This document shows positions 43,245-52,495 of a stretch of 64,000 bases of DNA, piece by piece (within the stretch, counting starts at the first letter, position 1; each line of letters opens with the position of its first letter). Origin of the DNA: DASRIA01 sp963768885 (GTDB taxonomy: Bacteria > Actinomycetota > Thermoleophilia > Solirubrobacterales > JBBDJG01); contig CAVYJN010000007.1 of NCBI GenBank assembly GCA_963768885.1, positions 620,001 to 684,000 of the forward strand, written 5' to 3'. The notes beneath the pieces were generated by a model that was not told where the DNA came from, did not search any database, and saw only the letters and a list, made by a program, of their open reading frames with translations. The position numbers and the translations under genes were made by a program.

Positions 43245-45291
43245 CTACGAGGAGCCGAGCAGGCGCTCGAGCTCCGCTTCGTCGATCACCGGCCGGCCGA
43301 GCTCCCGCGCACGCTCGAGCTTCGACCCGGCCTCCTCGCCCGCGACCACGAAGTCGGTCTTGCCTGAGACCGACCCCGTCACCTTCCCTCCGGCCGCCGT
43401 GATGCGCTCGGTCGCCTCGTCGCGCGACATCCCCCCGAGCGTGCCGGTCAGGACGAACGTGGTGCCCTCGAGGGTGAGGCCGCCTCCCCCGTCGCGACCC
43501 GCCCGCTCCTGCTCCAGGTTGAGGCCGGCCCGCGCGCAAGTCGTCGACCAGCTGCACGTTGCGCGGCTCGTCGAGGGTCTCCCGGATCAGCGCGGCGAGC
43601 ACGGGCCCGATGCCCTCGACCGCGACGATCTCCTCCTCGGAGGCGTCGATCAGCGCTTCCATGGAGCCGAAGTGCGACGCCAGCGCCCGCGCGTTGACGC
43701 CGCCGATGCCGGGGATGCCGATCCCGTACAGGACGCGGTGGAAGGGCTGGCGCTTGGAGGCCTCGATCGCGGCGATCAGGTTCTCCGCGGACCGGCGCTG
43801 GAAGCCCTCCAGCGGCTCGAGCTGCTCGACCGACAGCCCGTAGATGTCGGGCAGCGCCCGCACCAGGCCCTCCGCGTAGAACCGCAGCACGAGCTTCTCG
43901 CCGAACCCCTCGATGTCCATCGCGCCGCGGCTCACGAAGTGCTTGAGCGCCTGGACGATCTGACCGGGACAGTCCTTGCGGTTCGGGCACCGGGTCCAGA
44001 CCTCGCCCTCGGGCTTGACCGTCGGCGTGCCGCATTCGGGGCATTTCCTGGGAGGCCGGTAGCGCTTCTCCTTGCCGGTGCGCCGCTGCGTCACCGGTGA
44101 GACGACCTGCGGGATCACGTCCCCGGCGCGCATCACGACCACCTGGTCGCCCTCGCGGATGTCCTTGCGCGCGATGTCCTCCTCGTTGTGGAGCGTGGCC
44201 TTGCTGACCGTGACGCCGCCGATCTGGACCGGGTCGAGGATCGCGAACGGGATGATGTTCCCGGTCCGACCCACGTTGACCGCGATCTTCTCGAGCGTCG
44301 TGACCGCGGTCGTGGGAGCGAACTTGAACGCGATCGCCCAGCGCGGCTCACGGCCCACGACGCCGAGCGCCTCCTGGACGTCGTACTCGTCGATCTTCAC
44401 GACCACGCCGTCGATCTCGAAGTCGAGCTCGTCGCGGCGGTCCTCCCAGCGCCGGCATGCCGCCAGCACCGAGTCGATCCGATCGTGGGACTCGACCTCG
44501 CGGTTCACCTTGAAGCCGTGATCTCGCAGCCACGCGAGTGACTCCGAATGCCGTTCGTGCCCGAGGCCCTCGGACGCGCCGACGCCGTAGCACCAGATCG
44601 AAAGCGGTCGCGAGCGGGTGACCTCGGGGTCGAGCATGCGCAGCGAGCCGGCAGCCGCGTTGCGTGGGTTGGCGAACGTCTTCTGGCCGGCGGCCGCCTG
44701 CTGCTCGTTGAGGCGCGCGAAGTCTGCGAGCGGGAGGTAGACCTCGCCGCGCACCTCGACCAGCGGCGGCGCGTCACGATCGATCCGCGGCGGGATGTCG
44801 CCGATCGTCCTCAGGTTCCGGGTGACGTCCTCGCCGATCTCGCCGTCGCCGCGGGTGGCGCCCCGCACCAGGGCGCCGTTCTCGTAGACGAGCGAGACCG
44901 CGAGCCCGTCCACCTTGGGCTCGGTCACGTACGTCACCCGCCGGTCGGTGAGATCACGCTTTGCGAGGAGGTTGCGGAACCGATGCTCCCAGGCGAGCAA
45001 CTCGTCCTCGTCGCGCGCGTTCGCCAGCGAGAGCATCGGCAGCAGGTGGCGGACCTGGCCGAAGCGCTCGAGCGGGCGGCCGCCGACCCGCTGCGTGGGC
45101 GAGTCCGAGGTCACCAGCTCGGGATGCTCCTCCTCGAGCGCGCGCAGCTCGCGCATCAGGTCGTCGTACTCGGTGTCCGATATCTCGGGATCGTCGAGTA
45201 CGTAGTAGCGGTGGTCGTGGTACTCGATCTGGCGGCGCAGCTCCTCCGCGCGCGCGGCCGGGTCCGGGGCCCTGCGCCCTGCCTTGGCCAT
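43245..45291 (-). CDS. ligA: NAD-dependent DNA ligase (frameshifted)
   Basis: A 681-residue LigA once an extra G near 43535 is removed. The adenylated lysine K126 is in EPKVDGLAVSL. The domain order is Ia/NTase, OB fold, four-Cys zinc finger (CPECGTP and CPNRKDCPG), helix-hairpin-helix and BRCT (GKTDFVVAGEEAGSKLERA). The helix-hairpin-helix part and the BRCT part lie in different frames. It is an essential gene in most bacteria, so the break is most likely a sequence error. Its ATG overlaps the surE stop by one base. Confidence 0.95.
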
Positions 45292-46121
45292 CAGGAGGAA
45301 GCGGGCGCCTCGCGCTCCAGCAGGCCCGACAGGTCCCAGCCCTCGAGCTGCTCCATGCTGCCGAGGTCGGTCAGGTCGAAGTGGAGCGGGGTGACCGAGA
45401 TCGTGTCCGCGTCGATCGCGGCGAAGTCGGTCCCGTCCTCGGCATGGTAGGAGGGATCGTCGCCGTAGATCCGGTAGCGCTTGCGCCGTCCGCCCTCGCC
45501 GTCCTCCCCGGTCAGCTCGAGCCGGTCGCGGTAGATGCGCTTCCCCATCCGGGTCACGCGCGCGCCGGCCAGCTCCCCGAGCGGGACGGCGGGGCAGTTG
45601 AGGTTCAGCAGCGTGCCCGGCGCGAGCGGGCGCTCGGGCAGCATCTCGACGAGGCGCGCCGTGAACGTCGCCGCCGCCGTGAAGTCGAACTCCCTCCCCA
45701 GCCGGAAGTCCATCTCGCGCTTCTGGGACTGCTGCGAGACGGCGATCGCGGGGAGCCCCAGCACGACCCCTTCGAGGGCCGCCGCGACGGTGCCCGAGTA
45801 GGTGATGTCGTCGCCCAGGTTGGCCCCATGATTGATCCCGGAGACGATCAGCTCAGGGGGATCGCCGATCAGGCCGAGGGTGGCAAAGCGCACGCAGTCC
45901 ACCGGCGTGCCGTCTGTCGCAAACCCCCTCGTGCCGTCTCCGAACTCGATCTCCTCGACCCAAAGCGGCTGCCGCGTCGTGATGCTGCGGGCGCTCGCCG
46001 AGCGGTTGGAGTCGGGCGCGATCACGGCCAGGTCCACACCAGGGACCCGCAGCAGCGCGCGCCGCAGCTCGTTCAGCCCGGTGGCCTGGATCCCGTCGTC
46101 GTTGGTGAGCAGCACTCTCAT
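45291..46121 (-). CDS. surE: 5'/3'-nucleotidase SurE
   Basis: A 276-residue metal-dependent nucleotidase that removes phosphate from nucleoside monophosphates and short polyphosphates. The metal-binding N7-D8-D9 is in TNDDGI. APDSNRSA and VSGINHGANLGDDITYSGTV are typical. The C-terminal tail is about 25 residues longer than in E. coli. It is upstream of ligA in the same operon, with TGATG coupling. It is divergent from the pilin cluster. Confidence 0.95.
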   Translation of the reverse strand: MRVLLTNDDGIQATGLNELRRALLRVPGVDLAVIAPDSNRSASARSITTRQPLWVEEIEFGDGTRGFATDGTPVDCVRFATLGLIGDPPELIVSGINHGANLGDDITYSGTVAAALEGVVLGLPAIAVSQQSQKREMDFRLGREFDFTAAATFTARLVEMLPERPLAPGTLLNLNCPAVPLGELAGARVTRMGKRIYRDRLELTGEDGEGGRRKRYRIYGDDPSYHAEDGTDFAAIDADTISVTPLHFDLTDLGSMEQLEGWDLSGLLEREAPASS

Positions 46122-46183
46122 CGGGTCGAAAGCATGTTAGTGAGGGGCGAACGGCGGCCCGTGGGCGCCTCCCGCGCAAACAC

Positions 46184-46222
46184 GGAATGCGTCCATTCCC
46201 CGTATATGTGTCGAGAACGGGG
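46184..46222. promoter_or_regulatory. Inverted repeats upstream of the pilin cluster
   Basis: GGAATG (46184-46189) and CATTCC (46194-46199) form a short palindrome. CCCCGT (46198-46203) can pair with ACGGGG (46217-46222). Between them is TATATG, a possible -10. The 177-base gap between surE and the first pilin gene holds these only. Confidence 0.35.
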
Positions 46223-46298
46223 GATCTCGGCTGACAATTTCCGTCGAGTGGGACGAAGCTGTCCGTGGCCCATCATCGAGACACGGCCCGCCACGGAA

Positions 46299-46895
46299 GT
46301 GCGAGCACATCGAGACACGGACAGCTCCCCCTCTGCCTGCAGCCGCCCGCTGCCAGGCGCGATTCGCCGCCTGCGCGGCGAGCGCGGCGTGAGCCTGATC
46401 GAGTTGCTGGTGGTGCTGCCGATGCTCGCGATCGTGCTGCTCGGGATCTACGCGCTCTACAACGTCGGGGCGAAGAGCCAGCAGGAGACCAACAATCGCG
46501 TCCGCGCCCTGATCCAGGAGCAGAGCGGAGTCGAGCGGATGACGCGCGAGATGCGCCAGGCGACGTCGATCACCCCGGTCTCGTCGCAGATCATCGACGG
46601 GACCACCTGGGTGCGTCCCTCGGGCGGCGGGCCCTCCGTGCAGCGGCGCGTGCGCTACGACTGCTCGACCGGCACCTGCAACCGGTACGAGGGCGCCGTC
46701 GGCGGCGCGCTCAGCACCGGGCCGGTGCCGATCATCACGAACCTCCAGAACGCCGACGTCTTCTCGCTCGAGCCGAACTCGATCGACCCGACCTATGTCG
46801 TCACGCGGTTCGAGGTGCAGGTCCAGGGCGCGAGCAACCCCATCACCTTCGACGGCGGCTTTGCCCTCAGGAACCTCGCGGCGGACGGGACATGA
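46299..46895 (+). CDS. Type IV prepilin-like protein A
   Basis: A 198-residue protein with a class III signal: a leader of about 35 residues ending RGERG, then VSLIELLVVLPMLAIVLLGIYAL, which has the Glu at position 5 and the long hydrophobic N-terminal helix of type IV pilins. The rest is a globular domain with two cysteines in YDCSTGTC. GTG at 46299 is the most plausible start, but the ribosome site is weak. Its stop overlaps the next gene as ATGA. It is processed by a prepilin peptidase that is not in this window. It could be a minor pilin or a pseudopilin. Confidence 0.8.
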   Translation: MRAHRDTDSSPSACSRPLPGAIRRLRGERGVSLIELLVVLPMLAIVLLGIYALYNVGAKSQQETNNRVRALIQEQSGVERMTREMRQATSITPVSSQIIDGTTWVRPSGGGPSVQRRVRYDCSTGTCNRYEGAVGGALSTGPVPIITNLQNADVFSLEPNSIDPTYVVTRFEVQVQGASNPITFDGGFALRNLAADGT

Positions 46896-48250
46896 TCAAG
46901 CGCTTCTTCGACACGCGACCGTCCGTCCCCGGCCTCGGAGAGCGGGTTCTCGCTGATCGAGCTGCTCCTCGCCGTGGCGCTCAGCGCCGTCGGCGTGGCG
47001 GCCACGATCGGGGTGTTCGGCGCGTCCAACCGCACCACGCTGGCGGCCCAGCAGGGCCAGGTCGGGGCCCAGCAGGCGCAGGCCGAGATCGACCGCCTCA
47101 GCAAGCTGCGGTACGGCCAGCTCGCGCTGACCTCGACCCCGACGAACTCGACCGACCCGCTGAACCCGAACAACCGCGTGAGCGGCGGCAACTTCAACGT
47201 CCGCGCGGGCCTCACCGAGGCGCTCGTGACGACCGCCGGCGAGGGCGAGACCGCACAGGTCGACCCGGGCCCCGACAACTTCGACGTCGGCTCCGGCGGC
47301 TCGACGATCACCGGCAAGATCTACCGCTACGTCTCGTGGCGCGACGAGAACTGCCCCGCGACCATCTGCGACGGGACCGAGAACACGAAGCGCGTGACCG
47401 TGGCCGTCACGGTCGACCCGCAGGGCAACAACGTGCAGCGGGTGCCCGTGTGGTTCTCGACCGTGATCTCGGACCCGAGCGCCGCGCCCGAGGGCTACAC
47501 CGGGAACCGCCGGCGGCACGGGCGGCGGCGGCAGCAGCACGAGCGCGCAGATCTTCTACCTGTACGACACCCCGTGCGGGCAGACGACGCGTCAGACTCC
47601 GAGCGCCAATCACTACACCCGCAGCACCGCGCAGACAAGCCCGTCCTCCTCCAGCTACTCCACCTGCGCGAACAGCGATCCGATGAAGCAGCCGGACCTG
47701 ATGTGGACCGAGCCGCCGGGCGGCAGCGACCCGCCCGTGTACGAGTACTCCGCCGACCTCGGCGGCGACTACCCCGGCGGCCTGGCCATGATGCGCAAGG
47801 GCAGCAGCTGCGTCACGAACTACTCGGCGGCCAACGCATCGAACACCGCGGTGCCGAACAAGTGGTCGGTGCACGCATGGGCGACGAACGAGTTCGACGA
47901 CGCCTTCCATCTCAGCGGGCGCGCCACCGTGTCGCATCTTCACGACGACGCTCGGCGGCCTGTCCGGCCGCGGGTTCCTGTGCGCGACGCTGATCGAGCG
48001 CACCGAGAGCGGCGGAATCGCCTCCGACACCACGATCGCCTCGACCACCTTCGACGCCGCGAGCTGGCCCACGACCACCCGCCGGCTGAGCTTCACCTTC
48101 ACCGTCTCGCCGCAGGTGGACATCGACGAGGACCATCGTCTCGTGCTCGTGCTGCAGGTGCGCGGCGAGTCGGCCAACGACCTCGCGATCCTCTACGACC
48201 ACCCCGACTACAAGTCGCTGCTCGAGCTCGAGACCAGCACGCCCTTCTAG
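46892..48250 (+). CDS. Prepilin-like protein B1 (frameshifted)
   Basis: A prepilin of about 451 residues once three extra bases (near 46935, 47507 and 47937) are removed. After a 15-residue leader the type IV pilin motif G-F-S-L-I-E-L-L is read across the first lesion. A helix with many Ala and Gln follows, then a globular part with the block YRYVSWRDENCP and a C-terminal beta domain ending LELETSTPF. It is a paralogue of B2 (49712), sharing Y-R-Y-V-S-W-R-D-E, D-T-P-C-G-Q and K-Q-P-D-L-M. It overlaps prepilin A (ATGA) and is followed by PilX-like 1 after five bases. Confidence 0.78.
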
Positions 48251-48255
48251 GAGCC

Positions 48256-49610
48256 ATGCCGATGCTCTTCTCTCGCTTCACGGACGAACGCGGAGTCGCC
48301 CTCCCGGTGGCGCTCGCCGTGCTGTTCGTGGTCGCGGGCCTCGCCACGGTCGCGGCCCGCGCGGGCATCGTCTCGAGCAACCAGTCCTTTCGCGACAAGA
48401 ACGCCAAGCGCGCCGCCCAGGCGGCGAACGCGGGCCTCCAGGCGGCCGTCTACCAGACCAACCTGTTGCAGCCGAGCGATACGCAGTGCGTCCTGAAGAA
48501 CGCCTCGACCGGAGCCCTGACCAACGGGGCGACATCGAGCGGGTGGTGCACGGCGCAGACCGAGGACCTCGGCGACGGCGCGAGCTACAGCATGCAGATC
48601 TCCGCCGCGGGCACCCCCATCACCACGAGCAGCGGCCTCGTCGTACGGCAGCGGACGGTCGTGTCGACGGGCATCGTCAACGGGGTGCGCCGGCGCGCCG
48701 CGGTCACGGTCAGCGCGGGAACGGGCACGTCCGATATTCCCACCCGGCTACGTGATCGCCGTCCGTGACGCGGTCGACCTCATGAACAACGCGATCTTCA
48801 ACGGCCACATCGGGTCCAACGGGACAGTCAAGATCAAGAACAACGCGAGTGTCTGCGGCGACGTGATGGCCGGGCCCGGGAAGCCGCTGCCGAGCATCGG
48901 CAGCAACTTCACGCAGTGCGCCGGGTACAAGGTCGGCAACCTCTCCGAGCAGTTCGACCTCCAGCCGGTGGACCTCAGCGGTCCGAGGGCCACGAACGAC
49001 AACGGCGCGGCTGTCGAACCTCAACTCCGCGGGCAAGGACACCTGCTCGAACTGCAGCAAGATCTCCTGGAACGCAAGCGACCCGCGTGCTCAACATCAC
49101 GGGTGGGACCCTGACGTTGAGCGGCGACACCTACCTGCTCTGCCGCCTCAACTTCACGAGCGGGACCCTGCAGATCCCCTACCGGACCACGCCGCTGTCG
49201 ATCTACATCGACACTCCGGAGAACTGCGGCGGCACGACCGGCATGGGCTCCGTCGTCTGGGACGGCGACATCGAGAACCTCTACTCGCCGGCCCATGCGC
49301 TCAAGCTGATCATGGGCGGCAGCGCGACCAAGGCGACGACCCTCGACCTGCCCCCGAGCACCACGAGCAGCCCGGTCGGCGTCTACGCACCGAACACCGA
49401 CGGTCAACCAGAAGAACAACGTCGAGTTCGTCGGCGCGATCGTGGCGAAGTCCCTGACCTTGCATGAACAACGCCGTGTTCAGCTGGCACTCGTCGATCA
49501 ACGGCCTCGTCAGCGGAACCGACATCCGCTTCTACCAGGCGACGACGGGCAGCTACAAGGAGTGCACCAGCGCTCCGGCCGGCGCGGCCGCACCCACCGA
49601 CGGCTGCTGA
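48256..49610 (+). CDS. PilX-like pilus protein 1 (frameshifted five times)
   Basis: A PilX-type protein of about 449 residues once five extra bases (near 48736, 49011, 49079, 49399 and 49465) are removed. It has a short leader ERG, then VALPVALAVLFVVAGLATVAARAG, a pilin-like helix without Glu5, as in PilX. A beta-rich domain follows with the motif C-x-x-C (DTCSNCSK) and the conserved ending E-C-T-x5-A...G-C. The last residue is Cys. It is a paralogue of PilX-like 2 and 3. The five lesions all add one base, and repaired length matches the paralogues exactly. Confidence 0.75.
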
Positions 49611-49651
49611 CTAGATCAACCGTTTAGCCGGGGCACCGGCCAAGCGTTGAG

Positions 49652-49688
49652 CCTGGACGCTCCGCGCTCTCTCTCGGGAGCGTCCAGG
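49652..49688. terminator. Strong hairpin between pilin modules
   Basis: A 12-base perfect stem CCTGGACGCTCC (49652-49663) pairs with GGAGCGTCCAGG (49677-49688) across a 13-base pyrimidine-rich loop. It divides the pilin cluster between PilX-like 1 and B2, 24 bases before the B2 start. It could be an attenuator or an mRNA stability element rather than a full stop. Confidence 0.6.
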
Positions 49689-49711
49689 TCGAAGCATCTG
49701 CTGGGAAAGAC

Positions 49712-51050
49712 ATGCCCAGGGCGCCCAGCAGAGACGAAGCAGGCTTCACCCTCATCGAGGTGCTGATCGCGGTCACGGTGATGTCGTTCGGCGTCGCGGC
49801 CACGATGAAGGTGTTCGGCTCCGCGGACCGCACGGCGCTGAGCGCACAGGCGCAGCACGTGGCCGTCCAGCAGGCGCAGGCCGAGCTCGAGCGGCTTTCG
49901 ACCCTCGCCTACGGAGAGCTCGCCCTCACCTCGAGCCCCGTGTCCTCGAGCGACCCCCTGCACCCCGGCTCCAAGGTGTCCGGCACGTCGTTCACCGTCC
50001 GCTCCGGCTTCTCGGAGCCGCTCGTGCTGACGGCCGGGGAGGGGGCGAGCCCGCGCGTCGAGCCCGGGCCGCAGACGTTCGCCGTCGGCACCGCGGGAGG
50101 AACCATCACCGGCAAGCTCTACCGCTACGTGAGCTGGCGCGACGAGACCTGTCCGCTCTCCCTGTGCGACGGCGGCGAGAACACCAAGCGACTGACGGTC
50201 GCCGCGGCGCTCGATCCGGCGTTCCGCCCGACCCGCAGGCCGCCCGTGTGGGTCTCGACGATCGTGGCCGACCCGGCGACCGTGCCCCCCGGCACGCAGG
50301 CGCCCCCCGGCGGCGCGCCGGGCGGAGGCGAGCCCGGTCACCGCGCAGTCCTTCTACTTGTACGACACGCCCTGCGGGCAGGGCACACGCCAGGCGCAGA
50401 CTGGGAGCCACCCGGTGCGCAACACAGCCGCCCATGGAGACGCCGCGGACGACAACTCGACGTGCGAGCACCCCAGCCCGCAGAAGCAGCCCGACCTGAT
50501 GGCCGCGAGCGCCCCGCCCGGCGACCCGAGCACGCCGCTGTTCGAGTACTCGAGCGACCTCGCCGGCACATACGACGGCGGGCTCGCCACGGCGAGGGCC
50601 GGTACCAGCTGCGTGCACTCCTACCCATCCGCGCAGGCCGACGACCCGCAGGGCCCGAGCAAGTGGAGCGTGCACGCGTGGAGCACCGGGGCCCTGCCCC
50701 AGCTCTTCCACCTCGACGGCCAGGTGACCGTGTCGCTCTTCACGGCGACGCTCGCGGGAGCCAGCGCGTCGGGCAGGCTGTGCGCCACCTTGGTTGACCG
50801 CACCGCCGAGGGGGGAATCCCATCCGACCGGGTGATCGGGGAGGCCACCTACGACCTCTCTCAATGGCCGCGCTCCGTGCGCCGCGTGACGTTCACGTTC
50901 CACCTTCCGCAGGCCGAGGACCTCGAAGCCGGCCATCGCCTCGTGCTCGCGCTGCACGCCCGCCAGGAATCGACCGGCGACCTGCTGTTCGTCTACGACC
51001 ACCCCCTCTATCCGTCGCTGCTCGAGGTGGCGACCACCACTCCGCTGTGA
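49712..51050 (+). CDS. Prepilin-like protein B2 (frameshifted)
   Basis: A 445-residue prepilin, paralogue of B1, after one extra base near 50335 is removed. The class III signal is clear: MPRAPSRDEAG then FTLIEVLIAVTVMSFGVAATMKV, with Glu5. The globular part repeats the B1 blocks YRYVSWRDETCP, CDGGENTKR, DTPCGQ and KQPDLM. The joint of the two frames falls in a Gly/Pro-rich linker. It ends LEVATTTPL, like B1. PilX-like 2 follows two bases after the stop, repeating the B1-PilX order. Confidence 0.8.
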
Positions 51051-51052
51051 GG

Positions 51053-52400
51053 ATGAGACGCCTCCACGAGGAGCGGGGAGTCGCGCTCCCGGTCACGATC
51101 TCGGTGCTGTTCATGGTCGCGGGCCTTGCCACCGTGACCGCGAGGGCCGCCATCACGAGCGAGCACCAGTCGCTGCGCGACCGCAACGTCAAGGCCGCGC
51201 TCGCGGCGGCGAACGCCGGACTCGAGGCGGCCCTGTACCGGACGAACCTCATGCAGCCGGGATCCACCCAGTGCGCGTACAACAACCCCGGCAACAGCAC
51301 CTTCCAGGTCGGCGCGGTCGAGTCCGACGGATGGTGCCGTGAGCAGAGCGAGGACCTCGGCAACGGCGCCGGGTTCACGATGCGGGTGTCGGGCGCGCAA
51401 TGGCTGCACGCCAACGGGCAGACGCTGTCGCGGCGCTCGATCGTCTCGACCGGCACGGCGAACGGCGTGAGGCGCCGGCTGATGCTGCAGGTGAACGCCG
51501 CGACCGGGGAGCCCGTGTTCCCCAACGGCTACGGCGGCGTGAGCCTCGACGGCCTCACCCTCCCCAACACCGTCCAGGTCGACGGCGGCGTCGGCTCCAA
51601 CGGCAACATCTACCTGCGCAACAGCGCCCAGGTATGCGGCAAGGTCACGGCCGGCCCCGGCAAGACCGTGGAGGTCCGCAACTCGGCCGTCATCTGCAGC
51701 GGCAGCGACACCACTCCCGCCACCGAGAGCTTCAACCTGCAGCCGGTGGACCAGGGCAACGCCCCGACCGACAACGACAACTTCCGGATCGGCAACCCGC
51801 CCGCCACCGACAGCCAGGACCCGTGCACGGACTGCTCCGGCATCGACTGGGACCCGGCCACGAGGATCCTGCGCCTGCGCAACAACTCGACCCTCACGCT
51901 CGGCGGAGGGCTCTACAGCTTCTGCGGGATCGAGATCGAGAACACGGCCCAGCTGAAGGTCGCCGTGCGCCCTCTCGGCACGGGCATCAGGCTGTTCATC
52001 GACTCACCGGAGCAACTGCGGCGGAGCCGGCACGGGGTCCGTGACGGTCCGCAACTCCGCGAGCATCCTCAACCTGAACACCGACCCGACGACCTTCCAG
52101 CTGATGGTCGTGGGCAGCCCGACGATCGCCACGCAGGTCGCGTTCGAGGGCATCGACTTCCCGCAGGACCTCGTGATGGCCGTGTACGCGCCCTACTCGA
52201 CGATCCGCATCCGCGGCCTCGCCCACCTGACCGGTGCGATCGCGTCGAAGGCGATCGACCTCCAGAACAGCGCGCGGATCACCTATCACGAGCGCATCGC
52301 CGACATCACCACCGGCAGCCCCCTGCGCCTGTTCAAGCCCGAGCACTACATCGAATGCACGGCGACGCCGACAGGGGCCGCGCCGGACTCGGGGTGCTGA
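51053..52400 (+). CDS. PilX-like pilus protein 2 (frameshifted)
   Basis: A 448-residue PilX-like protein once an extra base near 52015 is removed. The leader MRRLHEERG precedes VALPVTISVLFMVAGLATVTARA, a pilin helix without Glu5. The beta-rich remainder has the motifs VCGKVTAGPGK, DPCTDCSG and FIDSPENCG, then a DUF7305-like block (TGAIASKAIDLQNSARITYHE). It ends in D-S-G-C. The Asn-rich, alternating pattern suggests a beta-helix or stacked-strand surface protein. It begins two bases after B2. Confidence 0.8.
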
Positions 52401-52495
52401 ACCTTGAAACCCAACACCCGTCCAGTTTGCTTCGCGTCAAGCCCGTCATGTGGAACGATTCGCAGTACGACCAGGGCCATGGAAGGTAGGTCGAG

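Noticed and set aside
25661..52015. Programmed +1 frameshifting as the reason for the broken genes
   Set aside because: No shared slippery sequence or stop codon at the sites, and it would affect unrelated housekeeping genes such as ligA. Sequence error is simpler.
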